Positions 38,897-47,745 of a stretch of DNA of 64,000 nucleotides are shown here, piece after piece. Position numbers and translations under genes: made by a program. Location: positions 41,628 to 105,627 of the forward strand of contig NZ_LMVB01000007.1 of the NCBI RefSeq assembly GCF_001510645.1, written 5' to 3'. The DNA is from Paenibacillus sp. FJAT-29882 (GTDB taxonomy: Bacteria > Bacillota > Bacilli > Bacillales > DSM-1321). The notes under the pieces were generated by a model. It ran no database searches. It worked only from the letters and a program-made list of their open reading frames with translations, and was not told the DNA's origin. Positions within the stretch are counted from its first letter, which is position 1, and every line of letters begins with the position of its first letter.

Positions 38897-40300
38897 ATCC
38901 TCTTCCAGTGCAAAAATAATCTGAACCTTCGTCCACTTCCCATACACACTATCCATTTCTATTGTCCCTTGATAAATATCCAATAACCTTTTTGCAATCG
39001 ATAATCCTAATCCATTACCACCATATTTTCTACTTCTTGCCTTATCCACACGATAAAAGCGATTGGACACAAAAGGTAATTCTTCTTTCGGGATACCCAC
39101 TCCATAATCTTTTACCTCAATCGTCAATTGCTTGTCTGCATTTCTTACATAAATCTGTATGACTTTTTTATTTGCTGAATATTTAATAGCATTGTCTAAT
39201 AAAATGATCATTATTTGTTCAAGATGGCTCTTTAGAATTTTCAAGGTGAAATCCGAACTAATATCTATAGTGGAGAAAATTTCAAAATCATTATTTATCG
39301 TTTTGAAATTTTCAACAATATCCACTAAAATCTCTTTTATTTTGACTTCTTCCAAGGAATTTGTGTTTGTAGTTGATTCTTCAGCTCTTGAAAGAGTCAA
39401 CAACTCTGAAACAAGATAAATAAGTCTGTTGGTTTCATTTAAACTTAAATGAATAGAGCGTTCTAATACCGTTGGACTATCCTTTCCCCAACGATTTATA
39501 AGTGATAAATGCCCATGTATTATGGACAACGGTGTTTTTAGTTCATGGGATGCATCTTCTACAAATTGTTGTTGCTGCTGAAATGACTTTTCTAAGTTAT
39601 CCATTAATTCATTAAACATAATCCCTAACTCCGTCATTTCATCACGTTGTTTGTTAATTTGAACTCTTTCTTCCAATCCATTTTCTTTTATTCTTTTCAT
39701 GGTTCTTATCATTGAATTAATTGGTTTTAACAGTTGAAAGGAAATAAGTCTACCACCAAGCAAACTAAGGATCATAGCAACCAGTCCTGTTACGATAACT
39801 AACATAAATATTTGACTAATCAAACTATCAAAATTCTCCAAATTACGAACAATTTCTACTGTTCCTTTAAAGCCATTCACTTCGATTGGCCTCCTATATA
39901 TCAGCAAACGATCGCCCTTTGGAGAAATTTCAACTAGTTCTTCTTTTGTCACATACTTTGGCGCAACCCAACTTTGTGGCACTTCGTCCGAAATCGTAAA
40001 TAATGGGGAATTGTTCTCCTTCACGATCCTTATCAGTTGATACTTTTCATTCAGAACGTCTAAATATTGTTCACTATCGGAAACACTTCCTAAAAAACTA
40101 GAATCCTGAATGTACGCAGTTACTTCTTCCATCTTTTTATGAATGGTTTGTTTTTCTTTATTAACTACCCAGTTCTGAATAACAAAATACTGTAAAATAT
40201 TATAAGAAAAAAATAAAAAAAGCATTAAGAAGGCAGCCCATAAAGTTAATTTCCACTTAATATTGATGTTTTTTGGAATTAAATCTTTTAATTTTCTCAT
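38879..40300 (-). CDS. sensor histidine kinase (OmpR-type partner)
   Basis: A 473-residue membrane kinase. TM1 is at residues 17-38, an extracellular sensor of about 120 residues follows, TM2 is at 162-183, then a HAMP segment. The dimerisation domain has phosphorylated His252 in DASHELKTPLSIIHGH. The ATPase domain has DNAIKYS, DYGVGIPKEELPFV and YGGNGLGLSIAKRLL. It overlaps the response regulator gene by 4 bp (ATGA). The last residues (DVQKVR) and stop are encoded by the inserted family B repeat. It may sense envelope stress, given the exporter, PepSY, UppP and DedA genes nearby. Confidence 0.94.
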   Translation of the reverse strand: MRKLKDLIPKNINIKWKLTLWAAFLMLFLFFSYNILQYFVIQNWVVNKEKQTIHKKMEEVTAYIQDSSFLGSVSDSEQYLDVLNEKYQLIRIVKENNSPLFTISDEVPQSWVAPKYVTKEELVEISPKGDRLLIYRRPIEVNGFKGTVEIVRNLENFDSLISQIFMLVIVTGLVAMILSLLGGRLISFQLLKPINSMIRTMKRIKENGLEERVQINKQRDEMTELGIMFNELMDNLEKSFQQQQQFVEDASHELKTPLSIIHGHLSLINRWGKDSPTVLERSIHLSLNETNRLIYLVSELLTLSRAEESTTNTNSLEEVKIKEILVDIVENFKTINNDFEIFSTIDISSDFTLKILKSHLEQIMIILLDNAIKYSANKKVIQIYVRNADKQLTIEVKDYGVGIPKEELPFVSNRFYRVDKARSRKYGGNGLGLSIAKRLLDIYQGTIEMDSVYGKWTKVQIIFALEEDVQKVR

Positions 40301-40971
40301 TCTCTCATCACATACCCCATCCCTCTCATCGTTTGAATATAACTTTCTTTATCTGCAGAATCTAATTTATTTCGAAGATGTCTTACATAAACGTCGACAA
40401 CATTTGTCTCAATTTCCGCATCATAACCCCAAATAGTTTCTAGGAGAACCTCCCTTGTTAAGACACGATTAATATTTTTCATTAACATAAACAATAAGTC
40501 GTATTCCTTTTTCGTTAATTCTATCAACTGTTCACCTTTTTTTAATAATCTTGATTCAATATTCAACTCTAGATCTTGAAATGATAAAATCAAAGTAGGT
40601 ACGTCATTTCGTTTTTCTTCTCTTCTCATAATGACTCTAATTCTAGCCAGTAATTCCTCAATCGCAAATGGCTTTGGGATATAATCATCAGCCCCACTAT
40701 CAAGCCCTAGTACCCGGTCCATTACACTGTCCCTTGCGGTAATCATAATAATCGGAATATCCTTTGCTGCTTTTAATCTTCTGCAAACTTCGATACCGTT
40801 TAACTTTGGTAACATTAAATCAAGAAGGACTACATCCCATTTTCTTGCTAATGCAAGTTCGAGACCCTCTCTTCCATCATAAGCAGCCGTTACATTGTAT
40901 CCTTCATGTGTTAATTCAAGTACTATAAATTCTGATAATGCTTCTTCATCTTCAATTACTAAAATATCCAA
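40297..40971 (-). CDS. OmpR/PhoB family response regulator
   Basis: A 224-residue two-domain regulator. The receiver has Asp51 in VVLLDLMLPKLNG, acidic residues in VIEDEEAL and the Lys in IPKPFAIEELLARI. The winged-helix DNA-binding domain ends RTMRGMGYVM-like (IQTMRGMGYVMRE). The start is TTG 40971, eight bases after GGAGG; the frame to 40986 begins inside that ribosome site. Operon partner is the kinase, and the PepSY-protein gene lies upstream. Confidence 0.94.
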   Translation of the reverse strand: MDILVIEDEEALSEFIVLELTHEGYNVTAAYDGREGLELALARKWDVVLLDLMLPKLNGIEVCRRLKAAKDIPIIMITARDSVMDRVLGLDSGADDYIPKPFAIEELLARIRVIMRREEKRNDVPTLILSFQDLELNIESRLLKKGEQLIELTKKEYDLLFMLMKNINRVLTREVLLETIWGYDAEIETNVVDVYVRHLRNKLDSADKESYIQTMRGMGYVMRE

Positions 40972-41114
40972 ATTTATACCCTCCAACTTGTTATTTTATT
41001 TATTTTGAATTACTTTTTGAATTTAATTAAATTGACACTACTATCTTAAACCAAAAAGAAAAGGTATGATACAAACTATATTTTTGTTGCAAGCGCACTT
41101 AATCTATATGAAAT

Positions 41115-41145
41115 GAACAAGTCCCACTTGCAATGCAAGCAGGAC
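41115..41145 (-). terminator. weak terminator after the PepSY gene
   Basis: GTCC.ACTTGC / GCAAG.AGGAC hairpin downstream of the PepSY stop. The T-run on the minus strand is short. Confidence 0.45.
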
Positions 41146-41169
41146 CCTACTTTTTCTATTGTTAACTAA

Positions 41170-41556
41170 TTATTCTTGATCACTATCATTTTCTGTTTCA
41201 TTTTCGTCATCTGCTTCAACTTTTAGCACTTTACCTGTTTTAGCATCTACTTTTATATCCTGCTTTTTCCCTTGATCGTCAGTAACTTCTATACCATAAA
41301 CAACTGTTCCGTCTTCATCTTCAAGTTCAGTATCCGTAACCTTGCCTTTTACCTCTTTTAATGCAATAGATGTACTCTCATTAGCTGAAATTTTGACTTC
41401 CTTCTCTAATTGCTGCTGTTCTTGCTTATCGGAAACCTCTACTGTACTAGCACTATTAGAGTTTGCTGCGAATGCGGATGTGTTTAGAAGAGAACCAGCC
41501 ACTCCTCCTCCAATAACAGCTACTGCTAGTGCAGGTACTAAGAATACTTTCTTCAT
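41170..41556 (-). CDS. secreted PepSY-domain protein
   Basis: A 128-residue exported protein. It has a signal peptide with AFA cleavage near residue 31, a Ser/Gln-rich linker, a PepSY domain at about residues 55-115 (STSIALKEVKGKVTDTELEDEDG, VVYGIEVTDDQGKKQDIKVDAKTGKVLKVE) and an acidic tail. PepSY proteins are thought to modulate peptidases or signalling at the cell surface. It sits just upstream of the two-component genes and is a plausible target or accessory sensor of them. The gene lies between the exporter cluster and the regulator. Confidence 0.9.
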   Translation of the reverse strand: MKKVFLVPALAVAVIGGGVAGSLLNTSAFAANSNSASTVEVSDKQEQQQLEKEVKISANESTSIALKEVKGKVTDTELEDEDGTVVYGIEVTDDQGKKQDIKVDAKTGKVLKVEADDENETENDSDQE

Positions 41557-41737
41557 TTGTCTGCCTCCTCAAATTATATTGTGGTACTTCCTCATCTTAA
41601 GCTTCTACTATGAAGTGAATCTGAATAGACTTTAAAATTAAATTAACCTTTATATGAAATTATTTTCATTTTGATTGCTTTTCTATCACCATTTCTTCGA
41701 TAGTCTTATTTAGAAATCCACAACCATATATGATCCC

Positions 41738-42277
41738 TTAAGCAACTCTCTTCCTTCTGTTTTTCGTGAAATGTATAATCACAAAGACCAAAATAATAAG
41801 CGGGGTTCCTATAGATACAATTTGTATAATCGTTGGATTTATTTTTGTATTACCTATTATTTCTATTGGGATTCCAATACTTGAATAAATATCCAAACTC
41901 TGAGCACTTGTAGCAGTCACATATAAATAATAATTACTGGTATAAACAAATCGAATTGGTAGTGAAATTTCCTTTGTTTCCCCGGCTTTTAATTCTTTAA
42001 TCTGTTCAGGTTTATCGGCACTATAATCTTCAAGATTAACTGTCCACTTTTTTCCCATATCAGCCATAGTAATATAAACAACTAAATCCTTAATAGAATG
42101 ATTTGTATAATTTATTACTTGTGCTTTGACTATTGTCTCTTTCCCCGGATAATCTTTCACCTGATTAGGAGAGATTATTTTGACCTCAATATTTGGTTGT
42201 TCCATAGCAAAAGCATTTTTCTCAGTTACAAAAAATCCCAAAAGTATTGCTATTATAATTGTTGCCTTTTTAAACAC
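41738..42277 (-). CDS. membrane-anchored extracellular beta-sandwich protein (NEW3/CARDB-like)
   Basis: A 179-residue protein with a signal peptide (residues 1-24, ending AFA), an extracellular beta-rich domain with QVINYTNHSIKDLVVYITM and LKAGETKEISLPIRF (typical of NEW3 or CARDB folds), and a C-terminal membrane helix (IQIVSIGTPLIILVFVIIHF) followed by a basic tail. It follows the ABC-2 permease gene by one base, so it belongs to the exporter unit. The role is not known; similar proteins accompany ABC exporters and may be accessory subunits. Confidence 0.75.
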   Translation of the reverse strand: MFKKATIIIAILLGFFVTEKNAFAMEQPNIEVKIISPNQVKDYPGKETIVKAQVINYTNHSIKDLVVYITMADMGKKWTVNLEDYSADKPEQIKELKAGETKEISLPIRFVYTSNYYLYVTATSAQSLDIYSSIGIPIEIIGNTKINPTIIQIVSIGTPLIILVFVIIHFTKNRRKRVA

Positions 42278-42278
42278 A

Positions 42279-43034
42279 TTACTCCCCTCCTAAGAAGTCC
42301 ATTTTTTTACTAGCATAGGATAGACAAATAATAGATATAATCAAGAAACACAAAACAGGTAAACTATCCATTAAGATTGTAAAAGTACTTAGTTTATTCA
42401 CTAACCAATCCTTCAATGTCAGCATACTTGAGGAAACAGGACTTAATGAGTCAACTAAATGGGCAAAACCTGATTTCTTTATTGTCGTTGAAAGAAACAT
42501 TGGTATAGCAGTCACTAAAAACACAATAATTGATAGGAGTGTTGCATTCTTACTAGATGAAATCCATGAAGAAAAGGCTAATGACAGCAATGAAAAACTA
42601 ATGACTAGCGGCAACCCTATTAGATATAAATAGGCTAGAATCGTAAACAACATATTGGTCCCATATGTGAGCGCATAAAAGTAAGGAATCGATATAATTG
42701 AGATAATCAACCAAAAAGCCAAAATTCCTATTACCTTGGAAAGGATTATTTTCATCTTTGATAATGGTGTCAATAAAAGACTTTCTAAAGTCCCTTGTTC
42801 CCTTTCACCAGAAACCATTGTTGAACCTAAAATAATTGAAACTAAAATACTTATCCCAATTAACGCTTTCATAAATGTCATATTTACTTCAACTTGTGCA
42901 AGCAAACTTAGTTCCTTCACTGAGATAAAACTATAGGTTAAACCACTGAATAGAATGGAGATAGCAAAGAAGATCCAAACACCTTTTCGAGAAAGGACAT
43001 GTTCCCTTATCTCCTTTTTGATTAAACTGAACAT
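42279..43034 (-). CDS. ABC-2 family exporter permease
   Basis: A 251-residue membrane protein with about six predicted helices. The pattern REHVLSRKGVWIF near the start and STMVSGEREQGTLESLLLTPLSKMKIILSKVIG in the second third are typical of ABC-2 permeases (NosY/NatB-like). Its start overlaps the last base of the ATPase stop, and an accessory protein gene follows by one base. The substrate is unknown; antimicrobial peptide or lipid export fits the neighbours. Confidence 0.9.
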   Translation of the reverse strand: MFSLIKKEIREHVLSRKGVWIFFAISILFSGLTYSFISVKELSLLAQVEVNMTFMKALIGISILVSIILGSTMVSGEREQGTLESLLLTPLSKMKIILSKVIGILAFWLIISIISIPYFYALTYGTNMLFTILAYLYLIGLPLVISFSLLSLAFSSWISSSKNATLLSIIVFLVTAIPMFLSTTIKKSGFAHLVDSLSPVSSSMLTLKDWLVNKLSTFTILMDSLPVLCFLIISIICLSYASKKMDFLGGE

Positions 43035-43792
43035 TACAGTCCCCTCCCAACTTCATCGCTTGTTAGACTAAAGAATATATCTTCTAATGTTGGATTCTCA
43101 TTCCTTAAAACCAAACGATAACCCTTAATTAATTCATCTAAATACCCTTCTTCAAGTAGTTTTCCTTGTTTTACTATGGCGACACGATTACAAATTTCTG
43201 AGATTTCTTTTAATAAGTGGGAGGTGATAAAAACTGTAACTTTCTGTTCTTTATTTAACCTAGTAATAATAGACTGTATATCTTTTTGACCTTGAGGGTC
43301 TAGGCCTAATGTAGGTTCATCAAGAAAAACAATAGATGGCTCATGGACAATTGTTTTCGCAATGCCGATCCTTTGCCTCATTCCTCGTGAATATTGCCCA
43401 ATTAGAATGTCTGCTTTTTCGGACATACCTACCCACTCAAGAACTTCATCCACCCTAGACTTGACCTTATTCTTTTCAACACCATAGAGTTCAGCAAATA
43501 ATTTTATATATTCTCTTCCAGACATCCAATTATAGTAACCATGCGACTCTGGCAATACCCCAATTAGTTTACTAATTGAAGCATTCTCAGACTTTACTTC
43601 TTTCCCCCAAATGGTCACGTTCCCATAACTTGGTTCAATCAACCCATTTAACATTCGAATAGTGGTCGTTTTCCCTGCACCATTTGGACCTAGAAAACCA
43701 TATATATCCCCTTTATTCACCTGAAGATTCAAAGAATCAACAGCCACAAAACCATTGTCATACTGCTTTGTTAAATTTGTTGCCTTAATCAT
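43034..43792 (-). CDS. ABC transporter ATP-binding protein (exporter)
   Basis: A 252-residue ATPase. Walker A GPNGAGKTT at about 36-44, Q-loop in IGVLPESHGYYN, signature YSRGMRQRIGIAKTI, Walker B VFLDEPTLGLDP and switch His in ITSHLL are all intact. CcmA/NatA type. Pairs with the ABC-2 permease directly downstream. ATG 43792 has AAGGAGGG upstream. Confidence 0.95.
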   Translation of the reverse strand: MIKATNLTKQYDNGFVAVDSLNLQVNKGDIYGFLGPNGAGKTTTIRMLNGLIEPSYGNVTIWGKEVKSENASISKLIGVLPESHGYYNWMSGREYIKLFAELYGVEKNKVKSRVDEVLEWVGMSEKADILIGQYSRGMRQRIGIAKTIVHEPSIVFLDEPTLGLDPQGQKDIQSIITRLNKEQKVTVFITSHLLKEISEICNRVAIVKQGKLLEEGYLDELIKGYRLVLRNENPTLEDIFFSLTSDEVGRGL

Positions 43793-43914
43793 TTTAAACC
43801 CTCCTTAATGCCCAATTTTCCAAATACAATCTAAACATACTGAATGACTATGAATCTCTTTTGAAGGTTAAAATAATACAAACTAAAATTCCGATGAATT
43901 TTTTTTCATAATCC

Positions 43915-43945
43915 ACAAAATAAAAACTCCACCTTTAAGTGGAGT
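43915..43945 (-). terminator. terminator after uppP
   Basis: ACTCCAC / GTGGAGT stem with a six-base loop, then TTTTTATTTTG on the minus strand, 20 bp after the uppP stop. Confidence 0.9.
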
Positions 43946-43964
43946 AGCCAAAAATCAGATTTCA

Positions 43965-44789
43965 TTACCCAAAAATAATGACAGCAATGCCTACGATAAA
44001 ACAATAGATTGAAAAGTAACCAAGTTTTCCTTTTTTCATAATATTAATAAACCATTTTAAAGAAAAATAGGAAGCAATTAATGAAGCAATAAAGGCTAAG
44101 GTATATGGTAGAAGAAGTTCCCCTATCCTAGGATCGTGGACTAAATCCGAAATCGATAAGATCATTCCACCTAAACTAACTGGAATATAGAGAAAGAAAG
44201 AAAACTTAAGCGCAGTATCTCGTTTTGTCCCTAGAGCCATAGCCGAGACAATGGTTGCTCCTGAACGACTAATCCCTGGTATCAAGGCAACTGCCTGAGA
44301 TAATCCAATTATGATAGAATCTTTAAGTGTTAATTCACCATCACTTTTACTACCCTTTCGATTCCGAATAAGCCAAAGCGCAATACCCGTAATGATTAAG
44401 GTAATACCAATAACTCTTACTCCTTTAAATATGGTTGCTATTTGGTCCTGAAAAAGGACACCAATAATCCCAGCAGGGACGGTACCAATAATCAGATAAA
44501 GGACAAAATAAAAGTCTTTCTTCATGCTTTGAGTTTTTTCTGAAACGACTACATACGATACACTGTTCTTTGTTAATTGGATCAAATCTGAACGATAAAT
44601 AAATAACACTGCTAGTAATGAGGCGAAATTAACCAATACTTCAAAACTTAATCCGGATATTTTCAAGCCCATAAAATGTTCAAATAAAACTAGGTGACCA
44701 CTCGACGAAACGGGAATAGGTTCCGTAATCCCCTGAATTAATCCTAAAAATAAATATTTTAATAGTTCAATCACATTTAATGAATCCAT
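43965..44789 (-). CDS. uppP: undecaprenyl-diphosphatase (BacA/UppP family)
   Basis: A 274-residue membrane phosphatase that recycles undecaprenyl diphosphate for cell wall synthesis and can give bacitracin tolerance. Motif 1 is [20 protein letters not shown] (the common form has EGLTEFLPVSS) and motif 2 is [15 protein letters not shown] with the catalytic Arg/Ser region. About eight membrane helices. ATG 44789 is preferred over the TTG two codons earlier because AGGAG is nine bases upstream. It follows the DedA gene by 12 bp and lies in one unit with it. Confidence 0.93.
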   Translation of the reverse strand: MDSLNVIELLKYLFLGLIQGITEPIPVSSSGHLVLFEHFMGLKISGLSFEVLVNFASLLAVLFIYRSDLIQLTKNSVSYVVVSEKTQSMKKDFYFVLYLIIGTVPAGIIGVLFQDQIATIFKGVRVIGITLIITGIALWLIRNRKGSKSDGELTLKDSIIIGLSQAVALIPGISRSGATIVSAMALGTKRDTALKFSFFLYIPVSLGGMILSISDLVHDPRIGELLLPYTLAFIASLIASYFSLKWFINIMKKGKLGYFSIYCFIVGIAVIIFG

Positions 44790-44801
44790 ATACAAACACT
44801 C

Positions 44802-45422
44802 CTATTGGTCGCTGTTCTTTTTCATTCTCTTTTTTGCATATATTACAAATAAAATAATAAAAATTATGGCCAAGATTGCATAGGCGATGTTCGAATATAT
44901 GTTCATATAATTAACGATATCATGCCACGAAGAACCAACCGCAGCGCCCACTTTAATCAAGACAACATTCCAGATCATTGTTCCAACTGTAGTAAGAAGG
45001 ATAAACACCCAAAAATTCATACGTGCCATGCCTGCTGGGATGGATATCAAACTTCTTATTAGTGGGATAAATCTACAAAAGAAGACAGTCCAAACTCCGT
45101 ACCTATCAAACCATGACTGTGCCTTATCAATATCTTTTTTGGTAAGGCGTAAAAAGTGACCCCATTTATCGACAATTTTTTCAAGCCGATTCACATTAAC
45201 TACCATTCCAATAGCATAAAGAATAACAGCACCTGCCACTGCCCCTGCAGTCGAGGCAGCAACAACCCATAGAACACTCATATTCGTGGTTGTGGTCATA
45301 AAACCTCCAAAAGTTAGTATGACCTCTGATGGTATAGGAGGAAAAATATTTTCTAACATAATTAAGAGAAATATCCCCATATAACCATAATTATTCATTA
45401 TATCTGTAATCCAATTTTCCAT
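44802..45422 (-). CDS. DedA family membrane protein
   Basis: A 206-residue protein of the DedA/VTT family. Features: ENIFPPIPSEVILTFGGF, the conserved F-x3-R-x4-R core in FFCRFIPLIRSLISIPAGMARM, and a basic tail. Some DedA proteins (UptA type) flip undecaprenyl phosphate back across the membrane. This fits directly with the adjacent undecaprenyl-diphosphatase gene: one would dephosphorylate the carrier and the other return it. ATG 45422 has AAAGGAGAG upstream. Confidence 0.92.
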   Translation of the reverse strand: MENWITDIMNNYGYMGIFLLIMLENIFPPIPSEVILTFGGFMTTTTNMSVLWVVAASTAGAVAGAVILYAIGMVVNVNRLEKIVDKWGHFLRLTKKDIDKAQSWFDRYGVWTVFFCRFIPLIRSLISIPAGMARMNFWVFILLTTVGTMIWNVVLIKVGAAVGSSWHDIVNYMNIYSNIAYAILAIIFIILFVIYAKKRMKKNSDQ

Positions 45423-45691
45423 AATAAAACTCTCCTTTACTAATGGAATATCTAAGTTGATTGTAAGAAAGGCAACAACTTAAAGAATTCTAGTATTCTA
45501 ATTACTTATCCAATAAAACAAAGGTCGATATTAAAAGTACCAGTTAAAAATGAAAATCTTAATGGTATTATGATTAAAAATTTTTAATGTGGAATATTAC
45601 TTAAACCACAATTGTAAAAAAAGCACTTTTCTTTCCATTGTTTAACTCGCTTAAATAAATCAACAAAAATACTTGTTACTTATAGTGGGTG

Positions 45692-45826
45692 TTCAAAAGG
45701 GATAAAAAGAGCAAAGATGTTGGAGGAATGTTCGTCTCTAGACCTGCGCGTACGCAGTAATACGTGAGTACTGGAGAGGGAGAGCTTTGATGCAATTCGC
45801 CAGCTTTTTTACCGGACTCTTTGAAC
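45692..45826. repeat. GTTCAAAAAG-ended element, family B, copy 2
   Basis: About 135 bp. The left end is GTTCAAAAGGGATAAAAAGA. The right end on the minus strand is GTTCAAAGAGTCCGGTAAAA, followed by AAGCTGGCGAATTGCATC. Confidence 0.85.
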
Positions 45827-45854
45827 TTCCTCCTATATAAGGTGGTTTATTCCA

Positions 45855-46150
45855 TATTGTTTCTCTCTCTTGCAAATGCGGCTTTCTTTCATGAATATGA
45901 TGTGACTTCAATGCGTCAATACGTTGAACTTTCCATAATACAATGGGTTCCGTTCGATCAATAATCTTATAACACCGTCTGATTTGGGATTGCTAAGTAG
46001 ATTCTGTAATTTCAGATAGGAAACTTTTAATATGGGGTATTCCGTTACAATGCCCCAATCAATGCCTTTATGCTCTCATTACTCACGCTCAATCCAGAAT
46101 TGCTCTAACACTCGTCCATCTGATAGCTTATCTTTCATCTAACCCGTATT
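45855..46150 (-). pseudogene. degraded TnsA-like transposon endonuclease fragment
   Basis: The minus strand shows, with stops in between, FAVKY, KLSDGRVLEQFWIERE, HKGIDWGIVTEYP, KVSYLKLQNLLSNP and HERKPHLQERET. The order VK..L-S-x-R-VLE-x-IERE..IDWGIVTE resembles the end of the catalytic domain of TnsA of Tn7-like transposons. Two adjacent stops follow IERE, another follows FNVLTH. I infer the remains of a Tn7-like element; no other tns genes are seen. Confidence 0.5.
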
Positions 46151-46166
46151 TTACGGCAAATAAAAA

Positions 46167-46203
46167 GAATCCATTTTGAAAAAAGATTGATCAAAATGGA
46201 TTC
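46167..46203. terminator. terminator-like inverted repeat
   Basis: GAATCCATTTTG / CAAAATGGATTC arms, 12 bp with a short loop. The gene it served is not clear. Confidence 0.5.
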
Positions 46204-46370
46204 CACATTTGAGATTAATTATTTAATTTTTATAAAAAAGTTTGATCATTTTTCAATCAGTGAACGCACCCTACCCATAGAGAAAAGACACTTTCCTTAA
46301 TCCGGAAAAGCGCCCGATTGCTGAAGATCATTGCTTAAACCTTATTCAAGATAAGCACCAGTTAGTCCAA

Positions 46371-46397
46371 TAAAAAAAGAGCTGCATAAACAGCTCT
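46371..46397 (-). terminator. terminator of a lost minus-strand gene
   Basis: GAGCTG / CAGCTC stem followed by seven T on the minus strand. Just upstream is the tail of an unknown gene ending in DCLWVKEVHPFSKALVEEL. Confidence 0.7.
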
Positions 46398-46475
46398 ATA
46401 GTTCCTCAACTAAAGCCTTCGAAAATGGATGCACTTCTTTTACCCACAGGCAGTCGAACCCGAGATAAGAGATGG
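46396..46475 (-). pseudogene. 3' tail of an unrecognised gene
   Basis: A frame of about 26 codons ending in TAG at 46396, reading SYLGFDCLWVKEVHPFSKAL and then VEEL, directly before a terminator. I do not recognise the family. Confidence 0.35.
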
Positions 46476-46530
46476 GAATCAATTATTTTTTTAATTGAAA
46501 ATGGAACTGGTGCTAATCTGGTTTTCTATA

Positions 46531-46640
46531 TTATTTGATTGACAACGTAGTTATATATTTTTTAACTACTTCATAAACATATTCTTGATTTGCTGATGCT
46601 GTATCTGGGCTGTATTTACCACCATTGGTTTTATTATCAG
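46531..46640 (-). pseudogene. 3' tail of an unrecognised gene
   Basis: A frame of about 36 codons ending in TAA at 46531, with [20 protein letters not shown] and then KKYITTL. It looks like a true protein end but I cannot name it. It abuts the AraC remnant on the other strand at about 46640. Confidence 0.35.
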
Positions 46641-46777
46641 AATCAGAGGATGCATTCCGGGTAGGCTATGAAAGCCCTTCGCAATTCAGCCGTGAATATG
46701 CTCGCATATTTGGTTTTCCACCTAAAGCAGATATAAAGCGCCTGAAGGAGAACTATGACCATACGATAAACTCGTGA
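46641..46777 (+). pseudogene. AraC family regulator, C-terminal fragment
   Basis: A plus-strand frame of about 45 codons: [37 protein letters not shown], then stop TGA at 46775. This is the second helix-turn-helix and tail of an AraC protein. The rest of the gene is gone. Confidence 0.85.
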
Positions 46778-46845
46778 ATTCCCTGCCTATTGGTGGGGGG
46801 GCCATTTTTTGCGTTCAGACTTAACACTAGAACGCAAAAAGACAC

Positions 46846-46876
46846 AAAAAGCAGCTAAAACCGCTCATTGTGCTTT
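46846..46876. terminator. bidirectional terminator near phnX
   Basis: AAAAAGCA / TGCTTTTTTT arms with an inner GC..GC stem, located downstream of the phosphonate operon. Confidence 0.65.
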
Positions 46877-46907
46877 TTTTTCTCAAAACTTCCGATTGTC
46901 CCCTTTA

Positions 46908-46923
46908 AGAACCGTCCCCTTGC
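46908..46923. repeat. 16-mer repeat family C, copy 2
   Basis: AGAACCGTCCCCTTGC, identical to 37933-37948, touching the phnX stop codon. A half copy (TTGTCCCCTTT) lies 14 bases further out. Confidence 0.7.
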
Positions 46924-47745
46924 TTATTTTGAACTTACTCCTGGCCTTTTCCCTTCAGCAATCAGAACATTGATTTTCTCAATTAGCTGTGGAAGATCAC
47001 GCATTGATTTGATCGTAAAATCAGCTCCCTTTTTCAAAAAGGATTCTTCTGTTTTAGATATGATTCCTTCTTTATCAGACTCAGATAATGCATTAAATTT
47101 ATTTAAACTTAATCCCATTTCAGAGCTTCCAATGATGACACCAACCGACCAAACACCTGCATTCACTCCCTCTTTAATATCAGAAGTGGTATCTCCTACT
47201 TTTACTACCTTCCATGCTGAAGTTAGTTTCAATGCCTCCATGTTCCGATAAATCATATAAGGATAAGGTCTTCCAAGCGAATTTGTTCCATCAGGGGTAA
47301 TATAAAAATCTGGACCATAGCCTTTTTTCAAAGCATTAGGAACAACGACATCCATCATTGTTTGTGTATATCCTGTTGTCGAACCAATTTTTAATCCTCG
47401 ACTTCTTAAATTACTCACCGTCTCAATAACCTCTGGAATGGGGTCAGTATACTCTGCTAAGGAAGACAGGAGTGCAGGCTCAAATTCAGCATACAGGTTC
47501 TCCACATCTTGCTCATTAAATGCTTTCCCAAATTTTTCTTCCCATTCAGCAGAAATTCTTGGCATAGACAGCATGGCACGAATATGGTCAATCTTTAACA
47601 ACCCCATTGGTGCTCTTGCCTCTTCCATTGACACTTCAATACCCGCATTCTTAAAAATATCAATAAATACATTTACTGGTGCAAAGCATCCAAAATCAAC
47701 AGTTGTCCCAGCCCAATCAAATAGTACGCCTTCAATATTATTCAT
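46924..47745 (-). CDS. phnX: phosphonoacetaldehyde hydrolase (phosphonatase)
   Basis: A 273-residue HAD-superfamily enzyme that cleaves the C-P bond of phosphonoacetaldehyde to acetaldehyde and phosphate. Nucleophile Asp10 lies in LFDWAGTTVDFG (the WAGT form is typical of phosphonatase). Lys51 in MGLLKIDHI is the Schiff-base residue that defines the family. VVKVGDTTSDIKEGVNAG is motif IV. It overlaps phnW by 4 bp (ATGA). Last gene of the operon. Confidence 0.97.
   Translation of the reverse strand: MNNIEGVLFDWAGTTVDFGCFAPVNVFIDIFKNAGIEVSMEEARAPMGLLKIDHIRAMLSMPRISAEWEEKFGKAFNEQDVENLYAEFEPALLSSLAEYTDPIPEVIETVSNLRSRGLKIGSTTGYTQTMMDVVVPNALKKGYGPDFYITPDGTNSLGRPYPYMIYRNMEALKLTSAWKVVKVGDTTSDIKEGVNAGVWSVGVIIGSSEMGLSLNKFNALSESDKEGIISKTEESFLKKGADFTIKSMRDLPQLIEKINVLIAEGKRPGVSSK

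Larger units (their letters stand above)
45423..46923. other. 1.5-kb region of gene remnants and repeats
   Basis: No intact gene. It holds repeat family B copy 2, a broken TnsA-like gene, two unassigned gene tails on the minus strand (ending at 46396 and 46531), the tail of an AraC gene, several terminator-like hairpins and a repeat C copy. Confidence 0.75.
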
